A DNA stretch of 64,000 bases from Pandoraea horticolens (lineage in GTDB: Bacteria; Pseudomonadota; Gammaproteobacteria; Burkholderiales; Burkholderiaceae): NCBI RefSeq assembly GCF_902459555.1, contig NZ_CABPSM010000011.1:1-64000 (forward strand). Direction: 5' to 3'. Below, piece after piece: positions 17,731 through 27,001 of this stretch. The translations under genes were made by a program, and so were the position numbers. The notes beneath the pieces were generated by a model. That model saw nothing but the letters and a program-made list of their open reading frames with translations. It did not search any database and was not told the origin of the DNA. Every line of letters begins with the position of its first letter. Positions within the stretch are counted from its first letter, which is position 1.

Positions 17731-17794
17731 ACGGTCGGGGCAGGCCGGCACCGGCGAGACATCGCGGGTGCCGGCGGATGATGTTCGGCTAAGC

Positions 17795-17832
17795 GAAAGC
17801 CCGCCACCCTTGGCGCAGGATGGCGGGCTTTC
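17795..17832. terminator. Bidirectional terminator between minE and the DUF1571 gene
   Basis: GAAAGCCCGCCA and TGGCGGGCTTTC form a 12-bp perfect stem with a 14-base loop. It lies between the convergent minE and DUF1571 genes. Confidence 0.85.
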
Positions 17833-17879
17833 GTCGTGCCTGTGCCGCTTACGCGCGCGGGTCGCAGGCGCACCTCGCG

Positions 17880-18755
17880 TCAGAATTTGTAGTCGGGACT
17901 CTTGGGATCAAAGGTCGCGTCGGTCCATTGCTGCTTGCGCACTTTCTCGAAGCGCATCTCTTCGACCTTCTGTCCCGTCGCGTCCCAGGCTTCGATGCCG
18001 CGCGGGCGTCCCGTCTTGAGATCGATCAGTACACGCGATTTGTTGGCGTAGTGCTGAGGCGGGCCGGACGAGGCATCCCACTCCAGTGCCACCATGCGCA
18101 CGCCATTCGCTTCGGAAACCGAAATTCTCGCGGGTTTCTCGGGCAGTCCGGCGGCGCGGAAGCTGCGGCCGTCATGGGCAATCTGTTCCGCAATGAACGC
18201 GAAGCCGAGAATGCCGCCGAGATGGCCATACGTCTCCTTCGGGCGCTTCGTCTCGTCGTAGATGATTTCCTGCCCCGAGTGGGCGCCGTCGGGCAGCCAC
18301 TTTGCGTAGATCTGCAATGGCTTTTCGCGAATCTTCACGAGCACGCGGTCGGGCGTTGTCTGCCACTGGTTATTGATGCGCTCGTGGCGCGTCAGCTCAT
18401 ATTGGTACTCGGGCAACGCGGCCGACTCGGCTTTCAGAAACCGGACGAGGGCGTCGGCCTGAAGCGCCTGCATGCGCGCAACGATCTCGTCGTCGCTCAA
18501 CTTTGCCAACTCACCACTCTTGATCGCGTGCGACAGCCATTGCGCTTGCGCAGCGACGGGCAGGGCGGCCAGTCTGGACACGTCGACGTCGACGTCGGCC
18601 GGCGATGCCGCGTTGCTTGTCGCATTTGCGCCGGGCGTAGCGGGTGTCGAGGCACCTGTGAGGGTATTGGTCTGGGCCACGGCATCGCGCGTGCTCAGTG
18701 CGCCCGCAACGAGCGCCACGGGTAGTAGCGCGAACGCCAGTGCGGCACGCCGCAT
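17880..18755 (-). CDS. DUF1571-type exported protein
   Basis: 291 residues from the ATG at 18755 (MRRAALAFALLPVALVAGAL), with a Sec signal peptide likely cut after DAVAQ. The mature N-terminus is Ala/Pro/Thr-rich. The C-terminal half (LPEYQYELTRHERINNQW, VKIREKPLQIYAKWL, GQEIIYD) fits the DUF1571 family, exported proteins of unknown role with a LolA-like feel. The same open frame continues upstream into remains of an acyl-CoA ligase, so a deletion has placed this start only about 75 bp from the truncated ligase end; its original promoter may be lost. Confidence 0.78.
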   Translation of the reverse strand: MRRAALAFALLPVALVAGALSTRDAVAQTNTLTGASTPATPGANATSNAASPADVDVDVSRLAALPVAAQAQWLSHAIKSGELAKLSDDEIVARMQALQADALVRFLKAESAALPEYQYELTRHERINNQWQTTPDRVLVKIREKPLQIYAKWLPDGAHSGQEIIYDETKRPKETYGHLGGILGFAFIAEQIAHDGRSFRAAGLPEKPARISVSEANGVRMVALEWDASSGPPQHYANKSRVLIDLKTGRPRGIEAWDATGQKVEEMRFEKVRKQQWTDATFDPKSPDYKF

Positions 18756-18830
18756 CGTGGTCGTTGGCAGGGGCAGGCGAAGACGAAGACCAAGGCCGCA
18801 CACGCGACGGCAGGAGAGGCTGGCGGTACG

Positions 18831-20312
18831 GAAAGCAGGGTGCAGCATCACGACGTCCTCGATTTCGTTCGGATAGACATTGAAGCCCGACACCAGAATC
18901 ATGTCCTTCTTGCGGTCGATGAGGCGAACGTAACCACGCTCGTCCATCACGCCGATGTCGCCGGTCATCAGCCAGCCGCCGGCGTCGAACGTCTTGGCGG
19001 TATCTTGTGGGCGCTGCCAATAGCCGCGCATGACCTGCGGGCCACGCGCGCACAATTCGCCCGGCTCTCCCAGATCGGCCCATGTGCCGTCGTCGCGTTT
19101 GAAGCGCACGTCGGTCGACGGTGCGGGCAGACCGATGGAGCCGGTGAAATCGAAGTCGTCCATGTGCGCGATGTCGACCGGGTTCATCGTGACGATGGGC
19201 GAGCACTCCGTGAGGCCGTAGTCCTCGATGATTGGCTTGCCGGTCACTTGCTTCCACCGATCTGCAATCGCGCGTTGTGTTGCCATGCCGCCCGCCAGCG
19301 ACAGCTTCAATCTGGAGAAATCGCGGGCGCAAAAGTCGGCATTTTCAAGCAGGCCGTTGAACAGCGTATTCACGCCCGTGACGCCGGTGAACATTTCGTG
19401 GCGGATGATGTAGACGACCTTCTTCACGTCGCGCGGGTTCGCAATCAGGATGTTGCGTCCGCCAAGACTCATGAACACCAGGCAGTTCACCGTGAGCGAG
19501 AGGATGTGATACATCGGCAGCAGCGACAGATTGACCTCGATGTCGCCGTCGAGCTAATCGGCCGCCCACGCCTCGGTCTGGAGCAGGTTGGCCAACACGT
19601 TGCCGTGCGTGAGCATGGCTCCCTTGGCGACCCCTGTGGTTCCGCCCGTGTACTGAAGGAAAGCGAGGTCGTCGCGCGCGAGGGGCATTGGCGAAGGCGT
19701 ATGCTTCGCGCCCTCGGCAAGCGCCCGACGCAGCGATATGGCCTGCGGCAGATCGTAAGCCGGCACCTGTCTGGCTACTTTGCGCATGAGGAGGTTGACG
19801 AAGCGCCCCTTGACGTTCGCGCCGCGGCCGAGCAAGTCGCCGATCTGCGTAAGGAGCACGTTGCGCACGTCGGTGCCGGGGATCGCATCCTGCACTGTCC
19901 TGGCAAAGTTCTCGAAGACGACGATGGTGTGCGCACCGCTGTCCTGCAACTGGTGCTTCAACTCGCGAACGGTGTAGAGCGGATTGACGTTGACGACCAC
20001 CGCGCCCGCAATGAGTGTGCCGAAAAGGTAGATCGGATACTGGAAGCAGTTGGGCATCATGAGCGCGACGCGCTCACCCTTCTTCACGCCCTGGGCTTGC
20101 AGCCACGCGGCGAATGCATACGCTTGACGGGCGACCTCGGCATAGGTGATCTCGCTGCCGAGACTCACGAACGCGATGCGTTCCCGGTATTTATCGATTC
20201 ACTCGTCGAAGGCCTGCACGAGCGACGTGTAACGGGTCACGTCGATCTCGGCCGGCACCCCGGGAGGGTAGGCGTTTAGCCAAACTCGTTCCTGCTGGAC
20301 AGCTTGATCCAT
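18831..20312 (-). pseudogene. Broken long-chain acyl-CoA ligase (fadD-like)
   Basis: The reading frame from ATG 20312 (MDQAVQQERVWLNAYPPGVP, with GGAGA before it) is a FadD-type ligase, but it carries an in-frame TGA at codon 38 (20201-20199) and an in-frame TAG at codon 253 (19556-19554). The frame otherwise stays the same throughout. The AMP-binding motif YTGGTTGVAKG, the EDYGLTECSP motif and the adenylation hinge FNVYPNEIED survive. Similarity stops after MLHPAF, so the last 60-70 residues including the catalytic lysine are gone and the frame fuses to the DUF1571 gene. Inactive as a ligase. It is the final gene of the beta-oxidation operon, 119 bp after the thiolase. Confidence 0.9.
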
Positions 20313-20431
20313 CGTTGTCTCCATTCACAGGCACAGACGTCCGTCGCCGGTGGGTTGCTCTGCTGGCAACGCGCATCCGTGCGCAGGGCCGTGCTTTTTG
20401 GCTGCCCCTTTACCGCTAGCTCTTTTTGTTT

Positions 20432-21751
20432 TTATCGTTCCAGCATCGCGACCACGCCTTGTCCGCCGGCCGCACAGATCGAGATGAGGCCGCGCCCGCC
20501 GCCACGTTCGGCCAGCAGCTTGGCAAGGGCGGCGAGAATGCGGCCGCCGGTCGCTGCGAACGGGTGACCGCAGGCGAGCGAACTGCCGTTCACGTTCAGC
20601 CGTTGCCGATCGATGCTGCCCAACGGCGCAGCCAGGCCGAGTTTGTCCCTGCAGTATTGCGGGTCCTCCCACGCCTTCAGGGTACAAAGTACCTGCGCGG
20701 CGAATGCCTCATGAATTTCGTAGAAGTCGAAGTCCTGCAACGTGAGCCCGGCCTGAGCCAGCATGCGCGGCACGGCATACGCGGGGGCCATGAGCAGGCC
20801 TTCGCGCTGTGTCTCGTCAGGGTTGAAGAAGTCGACGGCCGCAGTTTGCGAATAGGTCAGATAGGCGAGTACCGGGATGTTGTGTGCCCGCGCCCAGTCT
20901 TCGCTCGCGAGTAGTACACACGACGCGCCATCGGTGAGCGGTGTCGAGTTACCCGCTGTGAGCGTGCCCGTGGCGGTGCGGTCGAACACCGGATTGAGGC
21001 TGGCGAGCTTCTCGAGCGTGACGTCGGGCCGCAGGTTGTTGTCGCGTTGCAGGCCGAGAAAGGGTGTCATCAGATCAAGAAAGAACCCGCGCTCGTACGC
21101 GGCGGCCAGATGTTGGTGGCTCGCGAGCGTGAGTTCGTCCTGCGCGGCGCGTTCGATTTGCCAGCGCTTGGCCATCAACTCGCAATGCTCACCCATCGAC
21201 AGCCCCGTGCGCGGCTCGCCATTGCGCGGCAACGCGGGGCGGAACAACATGCCCGGACGCACCTTCGCGAGTGCGCCGAGCTTGCCGCCGGTGCTGCGCT
21301 GCCGATTCGCTTCGAGCAGAATCTGGCGGAGCCTTTCGTTCACGCCCATGGGGGCGTCCGACGCCGTGTCGACCCCCCCGGCAATGGCCACGTCGATCTG
21401 ACCGAGCGCGATTTTGTTGCCGGTGAGGATCGCCGTCTCGAGGCCCGTGCCGCACGCTTGCTGGACGTCGTAAGCCGGGGTCTGTGCGGCGAGTGTGGTC
21501 GACAGGACGGATTCGCGCGTCAGATTGAAGTCGCGGGCGTGCTTGAGAACCGCCCCGGCGGCGACCTCGCCCAGACGCTGGCCATGCAGCTCGAAACGGT
21601 CGACAAGTCCCTGGATCGAGGCCGTCAACATGTCCTGATTCGATGCCGTAGCGTAAGCCGTGTTCGAACGCGCGAACGGGATGCGGTTGCCACCGAGAAT
21701 GGCAACGCGACGTAGGGCGGGCGCTGGCGCAGTGGGTTTGAGGGCGCTCAT
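20432..21751 (-). CDS. Acetyl-CoA C-acetyltransferase (thiolase)
   Basis: 439 residues from the ATG at 21751, FadI-like. It cleaves 3-ketoacyl-CoA with CoA to give acetyl-CoA at the end of beta-oxidation. The nucleophile Cys is in VQQACGTGLE (near residue 98); the other catalytic residues are in EIHEAFAAQ, ACGHPFAATGG and the terminal CAAGGQG. Start overlaps the stop of the MaoC gene as ATGA, indicating translational coupling. A biosynthetic thiolase is less likely given the neighbours. Confidence 0.93.
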   Translation of the reverse strand: MSALKPTAPAPALRRVAILGGNRIPFARSNTAYATASNQDMLTASIQGLVDRFELHGQRLGEVAAGAVLKHARDFNLTRESVLSTTLAAQTPAYDVQQACGTGLETAILTGNKIALGQIDVAIAGGVDTASDAPMGVNERLRQILLEANRQRSTGGKLGALAKVRPGMLFRPALPRNGEPRTGLSMGEHCELMAKRWQIERAAQDELTLASHQHLAAAYERGFFLDLMTPFLGLQRDNNLRPDVTLEKLASLNPVFDRTATGTLTAGNSTPLTDGASCVLLASEDWARAHNIPVLAYLTYSQTAAVDFFNPDETQREGLLMAPAYAVPRMLAQAGLTLQDFDFYEIHEAFAAQVLCTLKAWEDPQYCRDKLGLAAPLGSIDRQRLNVNGSSLACGHPFAATGGRILAALAKLLAERGGGRGLISICAAGGQGVVAMLER

Positions 21752-22710
21752 GAAGGGTCCGTAGCGAACGTGTTGATAGAGGGCGATGTACCCGGCGCGG
21801 CTTGCCACCGTGCGCGCAGATGCGGGACGGTGCCCGCCGCGTCGCGCAGTTCGACGACGCTGCGGTGCGGATCGCACCAGAGTGTGGCTTCTCCGGGCAG
21901 TAGTAGCGGTGTCTTGAATTCGACGAGAAGGTCGAGGTGCCGCTCGTCGGCGGGCAGCACCGCGGCGAGCGTTCGGGCGAAGCTCCACATGCCGTGAATG
22001 ATCGGTCGCGGGAAGCCGAACCACTTGGCGGTGATCGGCCAGAGGTGGATCGGGTTGTAGTCGCCGGAGATGCGCGCGTACTGACGGCCGAGGTCGCCCG
22101 GTACCCGCCACGTGGCAGTCTTCACGAGCGACGGGCCGGCGCTTAGCTCGGCGCGATACGGTGCGCCAAGCGGGGCGCGCACGCCGGTGCGCAGGTACAG
22201 GCTTTCGCCCGACCACACGACTTCGCCTGCGCGGCGGGCGGTGGTGAGTACCGTGAAGACCTGCCCCTTGTCATGCGCGTACAGCGGGCCGCACCGCACG
22301 TCGAAATCCAGCCGATCCCCCACGGCGAGCGGCGCGTGGGTACGGACGCGATTCGCCAGATGCACCATGCCGAGCATGGCGAACGGAAACGCGCGGTCTG
22401 TCATCAACAGCATATGCAGCGGAAACGCGAGCAAGTGCGGCCACGTGGGCGGGACACCGTGGGCGCCGGTAAAGCCGCATAAGCGCGCATAACGAGCGAT
22501 GTCGGCCGCGTCGAGCGTGACATTGCGGCGCCCGAACGCCAGCGGGGGCAGCGATTGCGCCAGCGCCGGCTTGCGGCTCGACAGCAGCGCGCGCAGATAC
22601 AGATGAATCGGTGAGGGCGGACGCGTGATATCGATAGCTGTCTGCCCGGTTGGCGTGGCAGGCGGCCTAGTGTCCGGCGGATCGTGTGGGCGGTCGTTGG
22701 CCATGGTCAT
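21748..22710 (-). CDS. MaoC family dehydratase (enoyl-CoA hydratase type)
   Basis: 320 residues from ATG 22710, whose A-T-G-A overlaps the reductase stop; a second Met is two codons later. The C-terminal hot-dog domain holds the hydratase motif ISGDYNPIHLWPITAK with Asp and His, and GFPRPIIHGMW. The N-terminal half is a second, degenerate hot-dog fold. It likely hydrates a 2-enoyl-CoA to the 3-hydroxy form. Coupled on both sides in the fatty-acid operon. Confidence 0.88.
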   Translation of the reverse strand: MTMANDRPHDPPDTRPPATPTGQTAIDITRPPSPIHLYLRALLSSRKPALAQSLPPLAFGRRNVTLDAADIARYARLCGFTGAHGVPPTWPHLLAFPLHMLLMTDRAFPFAMLGMVHLANRVRTHAPLAVGDRLDFDVRCGPLYAHDKGQVFTVLTTARRAGEVVWSGESLYLRTGVRAPLGAPYRAELSAGPSLVKTATWRVPGDLGRQYARISGDYNPIHLWPITAKWFGFPRPIIHGMWSFARTLAAVLPADERHLDLLVEFKTPLLLPGEATLWCDPHRSVVELRDAAGTVPHLRARWQAAPGTSPSINTFATDPS

Positions 22711-24134
22711 GCTCCCAGCAGGCTCTGACCGCAGACACGCACGACCTGTCCGGTCAGCGCACCCGAGGCCGGATGTGCGAGCCACGCAATGGCCTCGGCG
22801 ACGTCGACCGGCTGGCCGCCCTGGCCGAGCGAGTTCATGCGGCGTCCGGCTTCACGGATGGCGAACGGTACGGCGGCGGTCATCTGCGTCTCAATGAATC
22901 CCGGGGCGACGGCGTTGATGCTGATGTGGCGCTCGGCGAGCACCGGCGACCACGCTTCGACCATGCCGATCACGCCCGCCTTCGACGCAGCGTAGTTCGT
23001 CTGCCCGCGATTGCCCGCGATGCCGCTGATCGACGCCACGCCGACGATCCGGCTGTTGGCGCGCAGCACGCCTGCATCGAGCAGCGTGGTGTTCAGCCGT
23101 TGCGGCGCCCCGACGTTGATGTCGAGCACGCTCTGCCATTGCGCCTCGCTCATGCGCACGAGCGTCTTGTCGCGTGTAATGCCGGCGTTGTGTACGAGGA
23201 TGTCGAGGCCGCGCGGTGCGTGCGTCGCCAGATGCGCCAGCAGCGTGACGCCCGCCTCGGGCGCGGCGATGTCGCAGGCGAGGGCGCTACCCTCGAGACG
23301 TGCCGCTACGGCTTCGAGCGGGGTCTGTGCGGCCGGGAGGTCGACGCACACGACATGTGCGCCGTCGCGCGCCAACACGGTGGCAATGGCTTCGCCGATG
23401 CCGCGCGCTGCGCCGGTCACCACCGCGACTTGCCCGGCGAGCGGGCGCTGATCGCGCATCGGCGGCGTTTCGAACACGGGGTCCTGCAAGGTGACAGCCT
23501 GCCCGCTCACGTAAGCGGCGCGCGGCGACAGGAAGAAGCGCAACGTCGAGTGCAAGGCTTCGCGCGCGCGTGGCGCGACGTAAAGCAACTGCGCCGTAGC
23601 CCCGCGTTTGAGTTCCTTCGCAAGCGAGCGCACGAAGCCCTCGAGCGCACGCTGCGCAACGCTGGCCTGCGGCGTCGGCGCCAGCGATGGCGGCAAGCCC
23701 AGCACGAGCACGCGCGCGCAGCGGTCAAGCGTCGCGAGGGTGTCGTGGAAGAACGTGTAGAGCGCGCTCAGCTCGCCGGTGTCGGCGATGGCGCTGGCGT
23801 CAAACAGCAGGGCTTTGGGGCGTACCCCTTCGTTCGGATTGAAGCGCCCGCTCATCGTGCCCGCCTGGTTGGCGTACGAAATCCAGTCGAGCCGCTCCAC
23901 ATGGGCAAGGCTGGGAACGCCGAGCCAATGCAGTTCGCGGGCCAGGCCGGGCAATAGCGGCGCGTCTGCTGTGCCGCCCACGACGGCGAGCGGCGCAGCA
24001 ATCTCGCGGGTCTCGGTGTCGCCGAAGGGCGGCATGCGCTCGAGCGGCACGGGGCGCGGCAGCCCCAGCGCATTGGCCAGACGGCTGCCTACGGCGGAGT
24101 TGGCGAAGGCTAGGTATCGGTCGGTCGTCGTCAC
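22707..24134 (-). CDS. 3-oxoacyl-ACP/CoA reductase, long form
   Basis: 475 residues, about 200 longer than classical FabG. The C-terminal SDR domain has the cofactor motif TGAARGIGEAI (near residue 236), NNAG-equivalent VHNAGITRDKT and the active site TNYAASKAG (near 380). The N-terminal half (LAFANSAVGSRLANALGLPRPVPLERM...) is the family-specific extension of high-molecular-weight FabG. Acts on 3-oxo or 3-hydroxy acyl thioesters; in this operon probably CoA esters. Lies 46 bp after the acyl-CoA dehydrogenase gene. Confidence 0.9.
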   Translation of the reverse strand: MTTTDRYLAFANSAVGSRLANALGLPRPVPLERMPPFGDTETREIAAPLAVVGGTADAPLLPGLARELHWLGVPSLAHVERLDWISYANQAGTMSGRFNPNEGVRPKALLFDASAIADTGELSALYTFFHDTLATLDRCARVLVLGLPPSLAPTPQASVAQRALEGFVRSLAKELKRGATAQLLYVAPRAREALHSTLRFFLSPRAAYVSGQAVTLQDPVFETPPMRDQRPLAGQVAVVTGAARGIGEAIATVLARDGAHVVCVDLPAAQTPLEAVAARLEGSALACDIAAPEAGVTLLAHLATHAPRGLDILVHNAGITRDKTLVRMSEAQWQSVLDINVGAPQRLNTTLLDAGVLRANSRIVGVASISGIAGNRGQTNYAASKAGVIGMVEAWSPVLAERHISINAVAPGFIETQMTAAVPFAIREAGRRMNSLGQGGQPVDVAEAIAWLAHPASGALTGQVVRVCGQSLLGA

Positions 24135-24180
24135 GGCGCGTAATTCCTCAGAGTGATGGGCAGACGTGGCATTGGCTGGC

Positions 24181-26682
24181 TCACGTGGTGAGCGCTTCGC
24201 CGGTAGCTTTCTGTTGTTGGGCGTGTTGCATGTCGGCGTGGCGTCCGAAGTCGGCAGGGAAGTCGTCGACGGCCACCGCGCGCGCGGCGTAGTCGGCGTA
24301 CTGGGTGAGCACCCGGTGCTCGTCGTCGCTCAAGAGTTGCAACGTTGCCGCGTGGTCCACCCACTCGGTGAATTCGGGCAGGCTTTGCGGCATCGCCGGC
24401 AGACGGCCCTCCTTGATCGCGGTGCGCAGACGCTGCTCGATGGCGGTGACCTGCGGCGTCATCTGGAAGACGATCTCGCCATAGGCAAGCCCGTCGATTT
24501 CAACGCGTGGCGAGTAGCTGCCTGCGATGAGGCGCTCGCGCGCGTCGCCCGGCGTTTGCATCAATTCGGCCACTCGCGCGGCGAGCGCATCGGACGGCTT
24601 GGCGTACGGCAGGCCGAGCGGTGCGAGTTTCCAGTGCATCCACCAGGCGACAACGCGTGACGGATAGTTCGCCAGCACGCCTTCGAAGGCTTCGCGCGCC
24701 TGCCAGAGGGCATCTTGCGCGGCCCAATGCACCAGCGGCAGATCGGCTTCGGGACGGCCTTCGTCCTCGAAACGCTTGAGCGTTGCGGTGAGCAGGAACA
24801 GTTGCGAGAGGATGTCGCCCAGGCGGCCCGTGATGCTCTCGCGACGCTTGAGCGAGCCGCCGAGGACCGCCATCGAGACGTCGGATGCAATCGCAAGCAG
24901 TGTCGACATGCGATTCGCGGCACGATAGTAGGTATGCAGCTCGGGGGCCGCATTCGACGGCACGGCAGAGAGCCGGGCGTGCGTGACCCCGTGCAACGCG
25001 CCGCGCGCGATGTTGCTCGTCACGAAGGTCAGATGGCCGAAAAGGGCGTCGTCGAACGCGCGCACGGCGGTAGCGTGATCCGTCGTCTGCGCCGCGGCGA
25101 GTTCTTTGAGCACGTACGGATGGCAGCGGATGGCGCCCTGACCGAAGATCATCAGACACCGCGTCATGATGTTGGCGCCCTCGACCGTGATCGACACTGG
25201 AATTTGCTGATAGGCGCGGGCGAGGAAGTTGTTCGGGCCCATGCAGATGCCTTTGCCCGCCACGACATCCATACCGTCGTTCACCACTTTGCGCGCACGC
25301 TCGGTCACGTGATATTTCGCGATGGCGGAAATCACCGACGGCTTTTCGCCTAGATCGACGGCAAGCGCTGCCATACGGCGTGCCGCGTCCATTGCGTACA
25401 AATTACCGGCCATGCGGGCGAGCGCTTCCTGCACCCCTTCGAACTTGCCGATCGGCGTGCGGAACTGACGGCGCACCGCAGCATAGGCGCCCGTGGCGCG
25501 CACCGCGATCTTCGAATAGCCGACGTTCGACGACGGCAGCGAGATCGCACGGCCAGCCGCGAGACACTCCATCAGCATCCGCCAGCCCTTGCCCACCTGT
25601 GCCTGACCGCCAATGACCCAGTCGAGCGGAATGAAGACGTCCTTGCCGGAATTCGGACCGTTCTGGAAAACGGCGTTCAGCGGCCAGTGGCGGCGGCCGA
25701 TCACGACGCCCGGATGGTTCGTCGGGATCAGGGCGCAAGTGATGCCTGGCTCGTCGTCGTCACCCAGCAGATGGTCGGGGTCGAGGGCACGGAACGCCAG
25801 ACCCAGCACGGTCGCGATCGGGCCGAGGGTGATGTAGCGCTTGTTCCATGTGACACGGAAGCCCAGCGCTTCACGGCCGTCATGTACGCTGCGGCAGACG
25901 ACGCCAACGTCGGGGATGGCGGCGGCGTCAGAGCCCGCGTAAGGGCTCGTGAGCGCGAAGCAAGGGATCTCTTCGCCCTTTGCCAGACGCGGCAGATAGT
26001 AGTTCTTTTGCGCCTCGGTGCCATAGTGCAGCAGCAGTTCGGCCGGGCCGAGCGAGTTCGGCACCATGACCGACACGGCGGCGGCGGAACAGCGCGACGC
26101 CAGCTTCATCACCACTTGCGAGTGCGCATAGGCGGAGAATTCGAGACCACCGTAACGCTTGGGAATGATCATGCCCAGAAAGCCGGCATCCTTCGCGTAT
26201 TGCCAGGCTTTCGGCGGCAAGTCCTGCCAGACTTGTGTGCTTTCCCAGTCGTTGGACAGGTCGCACAGATGTTCGACCTCGTGTGCCATGAAGGCCTGTT
26301 CTTCGGCAGACAGGGCGGGCGCTGGCAGCGCCATGAATTTCCGCCAGTCGGGGCGGCCGGAGAACAGATCGGCATCCCACCAGACAGTGCCGGCTTCAAT
26401 GGCGTCTTTTTCCGTCTCCGACATTTCCGGCATGATCGTACGGAATTTCGCGAGCATGGGCGCGGTCACCCATGCGCGGCGCAATGGGCCGATGCTCAGG
26501 ATCAACGCTGGCAAGACGAACAGGATGGCGAGGACGACGGTCGCGACCGTTCCCGTCAGCGCTGCCGCTGCGCCTGCGCCGACCCATAGCGCCGTGGCGA
26601 TGAGCCATTGCCAGGCATGTGCGCGATAGAAAAGCAGGGCGGTCACGCCCACGACAAACGCGAGAATCCATACGGCCATCAT
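24181..26682 (-). CDS. fadE: Acyl-CoA dehydrogenase, FadE type (DUF1974)
   Basis: 833 residues, the size of E. coli FadE rather than the short mitochondrial type. It introduces the first double bond into acyl-CoA using FAD. Two N-terminal membrane helices (residues about 3-20 and 35-65) anchor it. The dehydrogenase core includes CFALTSPYAGSDAAAIPD and the VEGANIMTRCLMIFGQGA stretch; the C-terminal DUF1974 domain follows. A strong GGGAGGAG precedes the ATG. First structural gene of the operon, 319 bp after the TetR gene. Confidence 0.94.
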   Translation of the reverse strand: MMAVWILAFVVGVTALLFYRAHAWQWLIATALWVGAGAAAALTGTVATVVLAILFVLPALILSIGPLRRAWVTAPMLAKFRTIMPEMSETEKDAIEAGTVWWDADLFSGRPDWRKFMALPAPALSAEEQAFMAHEVEHLCDLSNDWESTQVWQDLPPKAWQYAKDAGFLGMIIPKRYGGLEFSAYAHSQVVMKLASRCSAAAVSVMVPNSLGPAELLLHYGTEAQKNYYLPRLAKGEEIPCFALTSPYAGSDAAAIPDVGVVCRSVHDGREALGFRVTWNKRYITLGPIATVLGLAFRALDPDHLLGDDDEPGITCALIPTNHPGVVIGRRHWPLNAVFQNGPNSGKDVFIPLDWVIGGQAQVGKGWRMLMECLAAGRAISLPSSNVGYSKIAVRATGAYAAVRRQFRTPIGKFEGVQEALARMAGNLYAMDAARRMAALAVDLGEKPSVISAIAKYHVTERARKVVNDGMDVVAGKGICMGPNNFLARAYQQIPVSITVEGANIMTRCLMIFGQGAIRCHPYVLKELAAAQTTDHATAVRAFDDALFGHLTFVTSNIARGALHGVTHARLSAVPSNAAPELHTYYRAANRMSTLLAIASDVSMAVLGGSLKRRESITGRLGDILSQLFLLTATLKRFEDEGRPEADLPLVHWAAQDALWQAREAFEGVLANYPSRVVAWWMHWKLAPLGLPYAKPSDALAARVAELMQTPGDARERLIAGSYSPRVEIDGLAYGEIVFQMTPQVTAIEQRLRTAIKEGRLPAMPQSLPEFTEWVDHAATLQLLSDDEHRVLTQYADYAARAVAVDDFPADFGRHADMQHAQQQKATGEALTT

Positions 26683-27001
26683 TTTCTCCTCCCTTCCGGT
26701 TCAGCGTTCCCATAAGTGCTGGGCGTCATACCGGTGACGGCGTATTCGCCATGCCCGGCAACTGTGGGGGCTGTCGTCTTTGTGCCATCTGCCGGTGATC
26801 GCTGGCATTGCGCCCGGTCCGAACCTGCGACGGCGTTATTGTTGGATCGCTCGGCGACTGGTTGGTGCGCCGAGAATTCGGGTGATGCGTCGAAAATGCG
26901 ACTGCACTTCGTGAAAGTCGTTGATGCTGCCGCCGCGCGCGTGGCGCACGGGCGCGGCGATCCTCCCGGAACGCCTTCAGGCGTTTGTGCGGGGCTTGCG
27001 C
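26683..27001. other. Gap between the TetR regulator and fadE
   Basis: No gene seen in these 319 bases; short open frames lack ribosome sites. It contains the fadE leader with the GGAGGAG site and a small AACGCC-TTCA-GGCGTT hairpin (26970-26985) just after the TetR stop, without a T-run. A fadE promoter probably lies here but no convincing pair of boxes was found. Confidence 0.4.

Noticed and set aside
20199-20201. In-frame TGA of the fadD-like gene as a selenocysteine codon
   Set aside because: The residue is not a redox position in this family, no SECIS-like hairpin was noticed after it, and a second stop (TAG) and a C-terminal deletion show decay.
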